Part shown: positions 1 to 12,800 of the stretch, piece by piece
Numbering within the stretch: position 1 is the first letter of the stretch
Layout: every line of letters starts with the position of its first letter
Translations under genes and position numbers: made by a program
DNA from: Acanthopleura granulata
Lineage: Eukaryota; Mollusca; Polyplacophora; Chitonida; Chitonidae
Reading direction: 5' to 3'
Assembly (NCBI GenBank): GCA_016165875.1
Contig: JABBOT010000001.1
Coordinates: 12,336,540 to 12,400,539, forward strand
DNA length: 64,000 nt
The notes under the pieces: model-generated
Told to the model about the DNA's origin: nothing
The model's input: only the letters and a program-made list of their open reading frames with translations
Databases searched by the model: none

Positions 1-84
1 AGGAAGCCTCACCAGCCAGGCACCGGAAAAGTCCAGGTTCTCCCATCGGGGGTTTATAGCAGTAATAAGCTCAAGAGGAATTAA
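1..84 (+). CDS. possible C-terminal exon of an unidentified gene
   Basis: Frame 1 is open from the window edge to a TAA at 82-84 and gives 27 residues ending in SSNKLKRN. The basic, glycine/proline-bearing tail looks like the end of a real protein, and about 3 kb of AT-rich DNA ending in a poly(A) signal follows, as expected for a 3' UTR. I do not recognise the protein. The stretch is short enough to be open by chance, and the rest of the gene lies outside the window. Confidence 0.3.
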   Translation, partial: RKPHQPGTGKVQVLPSGVYSSNKLKRN

Positions 85-3000
85 TTTATTCTTCTTAGTG
101 CAGAGATACAATTTTGAGAATTTTCAAAAAAAAGCTGAGAAGGTAAAAGAAAAAAAAAGTGTCTCCAGTTATTCAGACAGCCTTCGTCATTATGAAAGTT
201 ATGTGACTGCTGAATGTGTTAAGTACAATACTGGTATTCTGGAGGGTATACAAACAGAAATCCCTGCCGTTCACAATACAAACAGTGGTTTTTGTTTCGT
301 TCCCAATGCCTGGTGATTTAGAAATGCCAGAGAGCTGGTTTATTTGTGAAGGCATTGTCCTAGCTGCAGCTGATCGGTCTTTGACCAGTGACAACCCAGG
401 TGTAAATCCATCCCATGCTGGTTAGGCTGCAGAATTTAGGTTTAGTCAGTAGGTTTGTTATTTACCTGATAAATGATGGTGGTTTAGTCTGGTTTTCGTC
501 CACCCCTAGACAGTGTGGAACACCAATCAAAGAAATAAATATCATAAGGTAAACAAACCTGTCACCGAAGTAAGGGACATACATGTTAACGGTATCCTTT
601 ACCGATCTTGTGTTTGATATACAGGAGTATAGCAGCGTTATGAAATCCGGTGAGAGCTATAGATGGGTCACAACAAACCGAACAACAGGGAAACATGGTA
701 CATTTGAAATGGAATACTCAGTCACAAGGTGGTTTTGTGTTCACATTTGTGACACAGACTCCTCATGTGGTTTGGCTTTGTCCTACTGGTAATTAAATGT
801 CTGCTCATCATAGTAAAGAGGTCTTCAGACAAGTTGTGTGTATGGAAGTTGTGCATGGACATTACAAAACTTCAGGAAATGTCAGCGTCTTTTCTTTACG
901 TTTGTACATGCTTGTATATGTGGTCACAGAAGATGTGTAAGTCGTTGTCTCTGTAATCAAGCCTCAGTTGCCCAGCTGTACAGATTTGAGAATGGGATTT
1001 TACAGATCAGAGGGTCTTTATCCCTTTGGTATGTCACTGCACTTTTATGAAATCTTGTGATGTGATATTTTCATCAGACATCCTGCCCATAGAATTAGGT
1101 AGGCATTGATGACTATCAGCAGAGATTAGTTAGAGTACACTTTGCTGACCAATCAGAAGACAGCATTGACCAGAAACTTCACGTGATTGGTCACTCCAGC
1201 TTGGCGGCGTGATGTTTAGTGCAATCAGAATCACTCATAGTGTTTACTAGCACTTAGATGTTGGTCTCATTTGTGACGTTGAGTTTGGGATAAACGATCA
1301 TGGCATGTTTTGATCTCGAGGTACAAATGGTGGTTTAGACTTCGCGATACATTTTATATGGTGAGCATTACTTTGTCACAGAATGTTAAAATGGGAAAAA
1401 TGTACAAACAGTATGAATGTTGAGAAATTCACTATGGTTCATTCAGGTATTTGTCCATCAAATTAGTCGCATGCATTTGTCAGTAAAGAGGCCAGTGAAC
1501 TTCTCCGTAGAAATTCTAGGCAAGGGTTTATTTTCTCCAGTTCTTAAATTTTATCATGCAAGTGATTTCCATATCAGTTTACATTGATAAATGAATATAT
1601 TTGTATATGCATTCTGTTGGTGAAACTTAGGAAATTCCCCCGTCACTTCTCAACAACTATCTAACAGCACATTGGTTTTATATTATAGATAAAAATAAGT
1701 TTCTAAACACTATTATATAATCTTTTTTTTTTTTTTTTTTCATATGGCTCCTTTTCTACATGCTCATTCTTTAAAGTTTGATTTCATAGGTTTTTTTTGG
1801 GGGGGGGAGTTGGGTTTTTTTTGGTTTTTTTGGTTTTTTTTTTTTCTTAGTGTCTTCAGTTTTACAGCTATTGAATGTGAACTAAAGTAGTGTGTGGTGT
1901 TTTGTACTTTCATGTTTTCTTTGTTTTTTTCTCTTATTTGTATTTAGTTATGTTGGAACTTATGTAAGCAAATGAATCATGTTTTATTTTGACAATGACG
2001 TGTATAATATTCAAACTCCCTAACCAGTTACAAGGTTAACCCCTGTTACAGTGTATTTCAGTTCTTTCCAAAAGCCATCAACCACCAATTAGAAATCAAA
2101 CATTTACCAATAGTATTGTGACAAGAAAACTTCAATAGAATGTTTTCATTCATTTTCCTCATACATGCTTGTAAACAAAATATTACCTAGTTTGTCAGAA
2201 GTATTTGATGGTGTCAACACCGTAACTGTGCATACAGGTATCTGATAGCTAACAAGGCTTCTAGGAGTTTCCAATCACAGGATTTCAGTATTGATCACTT
2301 GACTTGTTGATCAGCGGAGGATTTCTGATCGTGCATTGGACATAGAGAAAGGCCTTCATTTGGCAAATACTGATTGTGCAATGCTGGCATAGAAAATGCC
2401 AAAAAAAAGCATTTATCGAAGTGTAACAAAACATTAATCTCCGTAATTACGGGGGGGGGGGGGGGTCTTGTGGTTGTAATGTTGTAATCTATGTATAAAG
2501 GGCATCTGTTTGTGATGTGTCCCTGTTTGTTTTGTACATGTTTATTCCTGTAACCTTGTTCCTTGGCCCAGTGCCCTCTGGCCTGATTTGTGGACTTTCT
2601 CGGAGAAAGAAGCTGTAATTTTGACAGTGTGACTATAGATGAGCTGGAAGTGAATGAGATATCATCAGTCCTTCAGTGTTGTGTGTACTACAAGTTGTAT
2701 TTGGTGGAGAAGTGTTTCCTATGGTTTTTTCCTTGATGGAAATGTGGATGTTGTCCCTTCCTCTTAGAATGTTGTTAACATAAACATCCATGTGCCAGCT
2801 AGGATGTACTCTTATTATTGAGGTAGTTCTCTTTTTTTTTTCTTTTCTTTTTTTCACCTTGTCATGTCACTTACTATGCAATGCATAATGATAAGACAGT
2901 TGTTTGGATTCTGATGTATAAATTGTTTGTGTACCTGGTGCTACATGCCTTCAGGCTGCTTTTTTATGTTTAATTTTGCTGTACATAGCAGTAACCATGC

Positions 3001-3230
3001 TTTAGAAGTCAGTCCGCAAGGTTGTGTGCGTGGAAATTCATTAGTGGCACGAGGTTGTCCAAATTTCTCAGATATACTGAATGTACTTTCTAAGCAGCAT
3101 CTGGTGGCCTTTGCCAGATTTGTCCACAATTTATTGATAAAAGTGCATTGTTTCTTGGCCTGCAGAGAAAAATATGTGTGTCAGTACTGTATAATCATTG
3201 CTATTGAACAATAAAAAAAAAAAGATAAGA
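85..3230 (+). other. presumed long 3' UTR or intergenic, no gene seen
   Basis: AT-rich, with several T-runs (about 1720-1740, 1791-1845) and G-runs (1801-1807, about 2451-2465). The short open frames here show no family resemblance and no splice-linked continuation. A SINE tail-like piece ending in CACCAATCAAAGAAATAAAT lies at about 521-541. The block ends at an AATAAA followed by an A-run, so I read it as the 3' UTR of the gene entering at the left edge. Confidence 0.35.
3210..3215 (+). terminator. poly(A) signal of the left-edge gene
   Basis: AATAAA, directly followed by an A-run. It is the first good signal downstream of the putative stop at 82-84 that sits at a clear change of sequence character. 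Confidence 0.35.
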
Positions 3231-5340
3231 AGTTTTATTCAGATGTTTGCATTTGAAATTTGTTGTGTGGAAATATGAAGCTGAAGGTTGCTGGTTAACA
3301 GTATTGGATCAATTCCTGAAGCATTTGTTTTGTTTTCAAAATCTACATTAAAATATGTTTTATGCAGGATCTACGAATTGTACTGCTAGTTTCAGAAGAA
3401 AAAAAGAGACAATAATGCATGTACATGTGGTATACCAATACTCCCAAAAAGACCAATGCATGCAATTTTCAAAAATACTCGATGCAAAATTTTTGTGCAG
3501 CTAGCGAAGTAGGCCAGGTTCAAAGAGTAGTCTGATGGGTGACTCTTAATACTGGCCAACAGATGCCATAACACAGAATGCACTGTGGATATAGTGATGC
3601 TCTCCTTATCTCTTGGGCTCCGAGTGTGATGTGAAACTTTGCCACTGAATGGGGAATCATTGCTGGTTTATTACAAGTATTCAGCTGTTCTTTTCTGTAA
3701 TATGTTCCCATTTCTGCATGGTTGTGCACATAAAAGCCAACAGGCAGTTTCACAAGCACTGAATTGCAACACTGAATGTATTCTTTCGATAGCTTGGAAA
3801 CAGCTTTTGTGGAGGCAAGAACAGCTAAAACAAACTGAGTTAGTAGCAGCATTATGGCTGCATATATTTATTTTCTTGTTAATTTGATTTGGTCTTATAC
3901 ACTGTTCAAAAATATTTCACTTTTACACCGGTTGTCAAGTTTATGGTGGGAGGAAACTAGGTAGAGCCCGGGGAAACCCACAACAGACCACTGGATAGTG
4001 GCATACCTTCCCACATGACTGGAGAGGAAGCCAGCCAGAGCCGGATTTGAACTCAGAGTGGCCACCTGGGTCATTGTACGGCTCTTGCACGCTAACCTTT
4101 AGGCCAGATGCCTGGCTGGCTATATAAGCACTAGCGCAACAGCAGAAATGTGTTTTTACATCTTTTGGAGGCATCTTTGATGCAATCAGGAACTGTGCAA
4201 ACCTCATCAAAAGGACAAACTGAGAAGCCCGTAACATCATCTGATGAGTGATATTGTAACTCAATACGGGTGTGTATATCAAGTCTCCTTGTACCACTTT
4301 CCCAACAACAATTTTCTTCAATCGCTAGGTCACTCAAGATCTGGGCTCAATCTAATTGTCAGACAATCATCAAGTTACTCAAGCTTTCGTTGTTTTTTTG
4401 GTGTCTTGGTCGCAAAAAGCTGCCCTCTTATGCGGTCTTGTATGAAGGTCACTGGATGCCACAAGCCATCCACCAACCTGTCATACTTGAATTTGCCCTG
4501 ATCTGACAATTTGCTCTGAGCACACCTGATTCCTCCACACAAAAAAATTGGCCAGCATCACAAGCTAAAAATTCACGTGTGATATTAACAACAATTTGAT
4601 GTTATTTATTTAATAAATATTAAATAAATAAATTCACAGTTTTCAAGGAGATAAGATTATTTTTGTAAGCTCTCAGCATTCAAGTTTTACAGTTGCTGGT
4701 TTTTCTTTCAATGAAGTTCATCTCCCAATTTTTTATTTTTCACTGCTCCCAGAATGTTTTGGATGTTCACTAGTAATGATTTTACTCAAGTTGTCCTTGA
4801 CTTGATCACAATTCATCTTTGCTGCATAATGAAAGATGTATCACTTTATTTCCTCAATCAGTATGTCCATGTCACTTTCATATTAAATATAAGTTTTCAT
4901 AAAGAACATTTTCATTTTAGTTTATTAATCAAGTTAACTGGTGTAACACAAAGACAAAAGAGGCATAGTATGTTAATTTCTGAAGTAGTTTTACTGAACC
5001 TGGCCAAAGTTCACATATGGCTGAGGAAACGTCTTCATGGGAATGGAGATCTGGGGATAAATGTCTTTGGTGGACAATTTTCGACAGATTCTTAAGCCTT
5101 CATGAGATCCGATCAGAACTTTCCAAATAATGTTTCTGTTTATCCCCCATAATTTTCTTTCTTCATATTTACGTCTGGTCTTGAGCTCAAGACAATAACC
5201 ATTACTCAATAAATCTTACAATCTGAATCGAGCTTCTTCACACTAACATCCATCTGAAAACTTTTTAAGACATGTAGCACCTTACAAAATGAATACATGC
5301 TATGTACATAATATGCACTTTTTTTGGTATATATAACACA
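3231..5340. other. intergenic spacer between the left-edge gene and ETFRF1
   Basis: No supported gene. It contains one SINE (about 3888-4122) and AT-rich DNA with a TTTAATAAATATTAAATAAA-like stretch near 4607-4632. Open frames at 3520-3852 and 4754-5095 lack homology and splice partners. The ETFRF1 3' UTR probably extends into the right part. Confidence 0.5.
3888..4122 (-). repeat. tRNA-derived SINE, family 1
   Basis: One of a dispersed family. The read strand contains CAAAAATATTTCACTT, then GGTGGGAGGAAAC, then CCTTCCCACATGACTGGAG, then a GATTTGAACTC block. In reverse complement that last block is a pol III B-box-like GAGTTCAAATCC, so the element is oriented on the - strand with its AT-rich tail toward 3888. 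This copy is diverged. Confidence 0.7.
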
Positions 5341-5342
5341 AA

Positions 5343-5590
5343 TAAACAGGCACACAAGATACACTTGTCTGGATTATCCAACATATTTGCATCAATCATA
5401 ATACTGCCTTTTTAGTGTCCTGTATTTCCACAGCATGTAATCTATCACAATATCAATTTTCTCTGTCCCATTTATCCATAACAGGCACATAAGATGTACT
5501 CCACTGACTAAGCTGAATTATTTAAAGTTTATTTGCGTCAATCATAATATCGCCTTTTCAGTGTCCTGTATTTCCTTAGCATGTACAATG
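5343..5590. repeat. two-copy tandem duplication of the ETFRF1 coding end
   Basis: Unit 1 (about 5343-5452) and unit 2 (about 5482-5590) share AACAGGCAC, AGTGTCCTGTATTTCC and TTTGC(A/G)TCAATCATAATA. The stop codons are 146 bp apart. Unit 2 is the real end of ETFRF1. Unit 1, on the - strand, still reads YMLWKYRTLKRQYYD and then stops, against [15 protein letters not shown] in the gene, so it is a diverged copy of the last 15 or so codons plus flanking 3' sequence. Confidence 0.8.
5528..5533 (-). terminator. poly(A) signal abutting the ETFRF1 stop
   Basis: AATAAA on the - strand begins 4 nt past the TGA (5540-5538). Functional use is inferred only; cleavage would fall inside the duplicated 3' block. 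Confidence 0.35.
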
Positions 5591-6346
5591 CTTCCAGTTC
5601 CTTCACAATGTATTCTCCTCTGGCAATCATCATTTCAATATCCTTTGGATCACTAAGATGCTTGTTTTTCATGAAGGCACTTTTCAATTTGGGACGAAAG
5701 TAATCAAACCCTTTTGGATATTCTTTACCGAGGTGAAGGAGCTGTAAAGAGAAAGATACGATACACTTTGTACAGGAAAGCCGGTGAGATTTAAATGAAC
5801 AGTACATATTTTCACTTGTAATACAACCTGTGAAGGTTAGTCATTTTCTCCAAAGTCTTTATCTCCTAGTTGATCAGGAATCTGATTTGGCCTCAAATCT
5901 GCTGGCTAGAATGCAGCTTTCGATGAAGAGCTTTGTCAGGTACCTCATTAGCAGGGCTGAAGTAGGGCTGTTTTTTTCTTTTTTTTTTTTCCTGATTTCT
6001 GGTGTTAGTTCTGACTAGGGATCTAAAAGAGCTTAGGAGTACAGTACAGATGTCATGAATCTGCCGTACTTGATATTTATTAATAGTGAGGATGGTGGTT
6101 TCCTCTGCACATTTCCTCCACTCATAAAATCCAACTTCCGGGGCAAAAGTAGAATAAATGTGAATATCTTCCAGGTGGGATATTTATAAGTGCCGGTATT
6201 ATGTAAAACTTAAAACGCAAATTAAGTTATACATTTCTACACGTACACACAAAATTTTATTTTATGTAAGGAAATAAAAATGAAAAAAAAAAAATCCTCA
6301 CCGTTTTGTACAACTGTATAACTTGTGATCTGAGAGGATTTGCCAT
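5538..6346 (-). CDS. ETFRF1: electron transfer flavoprotein regulatory factor 1 (LYR motif protein 5)
   Basis: Coding exon 1 is 6346-6302 and exon 2 is 5741-5538 (phase 0 junction, GTGAGG donor, TTACAG acceptor), giving 82 aa. Exon 1 reads [15 protein letters not shown]. Exon 2 contains [12 protein letters not shown] and ends [11 protein letters not shown]. Length, N-terminal LR-xQV-x(3)-Y-K and the F/RKYR..K-RYY tail fit vertebrate LYRM5, a small mitochondrial LYR-family protein that, from family knowledge, binds electron transfer flavoprotein and limits its FAD loading. It is divergently arranged with DNAI7, ATGs 514 bp apart. An AATAAA on the - strand starts 4 nt after the stop, which would give an extremely short 3' UTR if used. 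The first-exon assignment rests on frame, splice sites and remembered human sequence. Confidence 0.93.
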
Positions 6347-6764
6347 ATCTGTTGTGGTGTGAGACCACTGAAATCGTTAGGTAATGAACTGAAGATCAAA
6401 TTTCCCTGATTTTTGTATCTTCATTAGACCGGAGGTAGATGTCAGTACTGAGTCGGTGCAGAGCAGCTGCCGTGTGCACGTCAGTGACACCGCTTAACAA
6501 GGTGAATGTTCGCTTTGCCACAAAGGCTATGTGAAAAAAGTTCATGAAACGTCTGTCACTCTGACCATCGAAATATTTCCAATCACCACATGTTGTCAAA
6601 ACATCCCTGGGTGGCTGAACTGCACAGATGGGACCTTGGGGTGTTCTTCGAAATGTTCCATGACCGGTATATGTACATGTACACCGTCCAACACGAAAAC
6701 TTTTGCCGATCCTTCTGCCGTAAAGCGGGAATGTCTATGTCGTAAACAGAAAACAAGGAAGACG

Positions 6765-6773
6765 ACTTCCGGT
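6765..6773 (-). promoter_or_regulatory. ETS/GABP-type binding site
   Basis: ACTTCCGGT, the reverse complement of the ETS consensus ACCGGAAGT, about 90 bp upstream of the DNAI7 ATG. ETS/GABP sites are typical of promoters for housekeeping mitochondrial genes, which suits ETFRF1. Binding is inferred. Confidence 0.5.
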
Positions 6774-6777
6774 CATG

Positions 6778-6790
6778 GTTGCCTGACAAC
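6778..6790 (+). promoter_or_regulatory. RFX X-box-like site
   Basis: GTTGCC-T-GACAAC is an imperfect inverted repeat with a 1-nt spacer (second half-site reads GTTGTC in reverse). It lies 70 bp before the DNAI7 ATG. X-boxes at this distance are the classic signature of ciliary genes. One position departs from the strict RGNAAC half-site. Confidence 0.5.
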
Positions 6791-6860
6791 AAGACGCTCG
6801 TAGCCAGCTCGAAATTGTTTCCTAGCTTTTGACGTATCCGCTACTGTACCTAAAGAAACG

Positions 6861-9800
6861 ATGGTGAGTGTTTTGTTTTCACGACATGCTCAGTCTCGAG
6901 GGCTGTCAGTCTGGATAGAATCATTAAAGTGTCCACTTGCGAAGTTGACTCTCTTTTTATATAGCACCTCAGTGGTCAAACCAGCTGGATAGGAATGGCA
7001 GGTTCCCCTTCTCCGGTAGGCAGTGCAAATGAGATTCATAGATGAACGAGCACCCCAAATCATGACTTACCTTTATTCTTGCTAATTGCTATCTTCTCTC
7101 AATTGTCAGCTGCTTAAGCTTTGATTAATTCTCTTTCGCTTACTGGGTTTTTTGTTTTTTTTTTTTTTTTGTTTTGTTTTTTTGTTGTTGTTGTTATTGA
7201 AGAAAGTTCAAGCGTGTAATATGTCGTCAGGAAGTTGATGGTACTTGCTAGCTAATGTTTAGTTCAAACTTTTTGGCGTGAAGACATGATACCCTGGCGC
7301 AGTCTAAGGCTCTAAGACCAGCCATTTAGACTTTAGTATATTACTTAAGTGCCTTCCGCGACCAGGCACAGCTGTGAGCTGGAAGTGGAATTAAAAGTAC
7401 CTCAGTATTCCATCTGATGTCACACTGTGTTATCTGCTATGGCATAGCATCACTTCTTGCTTAGATAATCTGGATTTTGTCGCCCTTTGGTAGGGTGCTA
7501 TGCATATGTACAACCACGTGAAGCCAGGTGGCAGCTATAAGGTCAAGCATGCCATAGGTCATCCTGGTTACAGGGCTTCAAAATCTTATAGGTATGAATT
7601 CACCACATTGTCAGGGACCAGGATGGTAATGTGCACCTGGTCAGTGACATCACCACTTGACAGCATGGTAGGGTCAATTCCCTATCCCTTAACATGGCAG
7701 CTTGTGTGTTCAAACGAATCTAATTTTTCGATTTTGTTGCCCAAAATGATATCCAACATCACTGGAGAACACATTTCAGAAGTTTTATTTCATTGTTTTT
7801 GATAAATGTTCAATATTGTGCCCTAATTCCTCAACCTCTTTGCATATGAAAGAGCAACTTTCAGTGCAATTTTTTGTACATTTGTAATCTGATTTTGGAG
7901 ACAAAACTATATTGGTTGGATTGGCCAGTTTCATGGCTTTACAGAAGTATAATTTTGTTAGTCAGTGCAGAATAGTGCCTTTTGAATATGCTTAAATGAA
8001 CACCTTGCAAACATGCGAAAAGGTTGAAAAATTACAGTATGTACCAGCCCATATGAAATTGTGTGTATTGATCCTACCCTGCCGTGAAGCGACGACATCA
8101 CATCACAACAGGACATGTCTTTGTTGATGTAAAATCACATCTTAAAACCTGCATATTAATGCCTTGACAGCACCATAAATGGAAGACCATTACTAGCTGC
8201 TGTACTCTGCTGCATAGTCTGCAAGTAAACTCAGGGTCTTGACAAGATAGGTATTTCGTTTACCTATTAAAATGTGTGGAATAAAGAAGTTGCAGAAGTA
8301 CATGTAGCCTTGGAACTTATATCCCATACTAGTAAAATAGCAGTGTCCCTCGATCCTTTTCATTTAATTTTTTTTTATTATTATTGTTTAATTCTTTTTC
8401 TTGCAGCCTCCAAAACCAGGTAGTGGCAAGAAGAAATTATCAAAGGCTGAGAAGGAAAAGTTGAAAAAGGAAGAAGCTGAAAGGAAAGCCCAAGAAGAAG
8501 GTAAAGACTATCTAGTGTACATGTGTGCTAAATGTATATTTAAGAATAATTCAAACTATTGAAATTATCATAGAATATTCATTTATGAATATCTGTATAA
8601 CAATGTCCCTTTCAATTCTGAAGAGGAGGCAAGACTTTTGGCAGAGCAAGAAGAAAAGAAGAGGAAAAAGCAAGAAAAGGCACTAGAAGTTGAGAGGAAA
8701 AAACTTGAAATTGAAGTGAGTTCTTGCATTTTTATGTTGACCAAGAATCTAGTAAATGTGGTAAGAATGGCCAAAAAATAATCAGTCATTATAAAGTACT
8801 TGAGGGATTCAAATGTGTGTGCCAGGAATGTGAGAAACTACAGTGTTTTCCTTTTAGCAAAAACCATCGTCATACCTCTGTACAAATTGTACACAGGAGA
8901 AAAATAAATGAGTCAGAAATGTTAACTCTCAGTTTGAGTAAAACATAGGGTTATTTTGGTAGCTGTCAAAGAACTGTAAGTTACTACACTGCCCATGTGT
9001 GTCTACACAGGTTACATGGTTGTCTTACTGGGGAATGCTTGATGAGATCTGGGCTAATAGACATGTAATTTCTCCTGCAGGAGAGGAAACACAGAAAGGT
9101 TCAGATTGCAGAACTGAATGATATACTGGACAGCCACAGAAAGGCACTAGAGGCAGATAATGTACACAGACGAAAAGAAGCAAAGGTAATCCTGAAAGAT
9201 ATTTTAAGTGGGGTTTCATTGTGGAATGGTTTGATTTTTTTTGGATCACTGGATCACTCAGTCTTGAATTAACATATATATGGAACTGAAAAGTGTTTCT
9301 GTTTGTTTTATAGTGGCACCGTTACCTGAGGACAGATGGCTCCCCTGATCCAAGTAAACAAGGGGAGATAAATACGTACATCAACCTGAAGAGGGAGAGC
9401 TATACTTCCAATGACATAAAAACCGTTCTGCTTGACAGTAAGCTGGACTTGGCTGTGAGTGGTGTAAATGAATATGCAGATTAGAAACACGTTAAGAGAA
9501 AAAAAGTGTCATCTTCAGGATATTTATAGAGACATGTTGTTATTCATACGGATTAATCATGCTCCCCTTCTAGTTAGAATCATTATTTCAGTACTGCCCA
9601 TTTTTGACTTTCCCCAGTGTTACATTACTCTAAATTTTTTACTTGTACTGTCCATGTTTATGTTAGAGGCTTTTTTCTTCAGTATGAGCAGCACCTTAGT
9701 TAGTCAGAAATGGTTTGTCATAAATTGGTGTTTTTGATAGACCCTTAGATGATGGTAAAAACATTGATGGTAGTAAACGCTGTTCTTCTTTGGCAGCTAA

Positions 9801-12800
9801 TTGATGAGTTAGAATTTATACTCCAAGACACCCCTGAAGAGGAATTGACTGAATCTATGGTGGAAGACTACAAAACAGTAGGTGTTACTCTTTGTTAGTG
9901 TGTGCAGTATTAGCTATTACTGCACATTCTGTCCTGGTGCTCTTTTGTAACTTCTTTTGATTTATTTATTAATTGCATAGCTTGTCCTCAGTAATCTTTT
10001 CCTTATAAGTTGATCAGTCAGATTCATGGGTAACTGGTTTTGATTTGCTCCTCTGTCAGTTTGATGTGTAACACGCCATCAGTAGGGGCTCTGCCAGCCA
10101 GTTTATGTGATGTCGTCATTGGGAATCACGAGGTGATTTTCACTGGTGAGGATAGTGAATTATAAGTGCTAGATTCAACCACTGACACCCACCAGGTAAT
10201 CTGCATCCAGAAAAAGGACCGCATCACTTTTGTATATTATACACAGTGAACAATGTCTTATTCTTTGCTTGATTCTACATTTACTGTCATTTTGTAGTGT
10301 TGCCCATGTTATATTTCATCCCATGCCTTGGTGTACTGTTCACAGACTATTCAGGAGTTACAGGATCTTTTGAAATTCAAACTGGATGCTGCCTCACATG
10401 AGATATTACTTAGGGCCACAGAGTTGCAGGATCTGGAGACGCTCAATCTACAATTCAGCACAAAAAGTGATCAAATATCTCTCTGCATTTGGGGAAACCT
10501 GTGTAAAAACCCTAGGTAAACACTGACTAGACTGACAGACAAGCGCTTTACTGATTCTTGTACAAGACAAAATATGTTTAGTTACAGGGTTATTTCATAT
10601 AGCCAGTGCATACTTTTATTACCTTGACAGTGCAGATGTGAACATGAATTAATGTGCACTACATGAATATATGGTGTGTTCTCAGACTCCAGGAGTATTA
10701 TAAATTGTATTATGTACACACTTCTCCCACACTGCATACTGTAAATGTCTGTGTCAATATGCAAATGTATGAAGACAAGTTTATGTCTGTTTGTTATTCA
10801 GGATCAAGTCATATGAGTTTACAGACACAGGCTTCATGTTTGAGATCCCTAAGCAACTGACTCTGGCAGAATGTGCTTTCCGTGTTTTGTCCACTAAGTA
10901 TGACCACTACTCCATGTACTGTAAGACCTACTCTCCCAGATTACGGAAGAAACAAGGTAGGATTTGCCTGAAAATCAGCTGAAAAGTCATTTTCATTACA
11001 AACACATCGTTTATATTGCCCTGTGACTGCATTTTCATGCAGAACACTTGATATTTGATGAAGAAGAGTTTTCTTTTGGATTTTATTTTGTATTGTGGTA
11101 AAACCCGTGTAAGAAAGATTTTTAAGAGTTATGGCATTATTTTTTTCTTAGAGGCCAGGTATTAGTTACATGTAGATCCATGGAGTTATAAGCTCTGGCC
11201 CTCTTGTGTGTCTGTGTTTTACACAGAGGAACCTGTGGAGGAGGTGTGTGAGAAGGAAGAAGGGGGTGAGGAAAAGGAGACAGGAGAAGAGGGTGAGAAG
11301 ACAGATGGAGAGGAAGCTAAGTCTGATGGAGAGGAGCTAGAAAAGGAGGATACCATGGTAAATACTACATGACCTTTTATCATGAGTGGGTGGTTAACTT
11401 CAATGAGCTTCAACTTCAGGGTGCAGATGCTATGTGTCAGTGTGGTTCAGGAGACGGGATAATATGTACAGAATCTGATCGGTTTCTACCAAATAAGACA
11501 TAGGACAAAGTAAGAAAAGCAGATAGACTGTTTCAGCAATTTGACTCAGGCTTCTTCGCAGAGCAATTTGAGATATAACCCAACAGCTGTGTGAGTATGA
11601 GCTGAATGGAGAACTGATCAATACAGGTCTTATGCTCAGAAGTGGCCTCCACATGACTACCATTGCATTAACTTAGGTTAAGCTATGGTTTTATTATCTT
11701 AGACTATTTCAGCATAAAATTCAGATCATGCCTACATGCATAATCTTCTCTGTTATATTTGAGCCTCAAATTTATAAATAAATTATTCTTTTGAGAATAT
11801 ATGCACCAGTAATGAGTTTTTTCATGTTTACTGTTGGGAAATGTTTTACTGTTGAGAACGAAGTACTTGATGACTGACGGTGTTTTATGCAGGACTTGAT
11901 GGCCAGTCTGCGTGAAGCAGACACTGAAGAAGAGGCAGAGGAGGAGGCAGGCAGTCAGGATGGAAAAGGGGAGGAACCAAAGGAAGAAGAGGTGGAGCCT
12001 TGGGTAGATCCTGTCACTCCAGGTAACTAGGGCAATCCAAGGCCCACCTCCAAGTAGTCTGCCCTTGTATTGTCACTTATCGGTGTTTGATTGTGATGTT
12101 TCCATGACAGACCTGACGCACTTGGCATTAACAGCTAGTCCAGTGATCCAGTTCTTCTCTGAGCATGTTTAAGCATACCTGTATATGGGCTCTATATGGG
12201 TTAGTATCCCAATATTCTGTGAAGCCTTAGATTCAAACTCACAGCAAATTCAGATTTGCGAAAACTTATTTTTTATGTGGCTGGTGTGTATGGAGCTCTG
12301 ACAGTGTGGTGTGAAACCCCTACATTGTAGTTAGGTGCTGTTCATTGTAGTTAGGTGCTCTTCATTGTAGTTAGGTGCCCTTCATTGTGGTAATGTGTTC
12401 TTACATGTTAGAAGTGGAGCAGGCCATGGTCACAGACATACAACATGCCAGGACAGGGAATTTGTAGAATTCCCTGCTCTTACCGCTTGTTGGGCCTTTG
12501 TGGCCACATGAATCAACTGCGCTCATGTGGCTCTTTATACAGTCTTACAGTTGACACTATCTGGTTGTGTCCATGGCACACGTGGGAAAGTTCCACCAAT
12601 ATGGTGTGTACAGTGTATATTTGTACACCACATTGGGGAAAGTTGTCAAAGGTTGGAGGTTTGCTCTGGGTACTGAGGTTTCCGCCACCCATATAACGCC
12701 AACATCATATCAGTGAAGAAACCTTCTTTGTTGTGTTAAAGCAACAGTCAGAGAAACAAATAAATTATGAAGTTCAGTTGTCCTTTTAGTGTAGTTTTCT

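Larger units (their letters stand above)
6347..6860. promoter_or_regulatory. shared bidirectional promoter of ETFRF1 and DNAI7
   Basis: The 514-bp space between the two divergent start codons has more CpG than the surroundings (about 6660-6850). It carries an ETS consensus site and an RFX X-box-like inverted repeat, listed separately. No other gene is seen in it. A 5' UTR exon of either gene could lie here. Confidence 0.7.

Noticed and set aside
2449..2466. Long G-run (also 1801-1807)
   Set aside because: Simple homopolymer, possibly length-uncertain in assembly; no evidence of G-quadruplex grouping or function.
4754..5095. 113-codon + strand frame near ETFRF1
   Set aside because: AT-rich, no family resemblance; likely chance.
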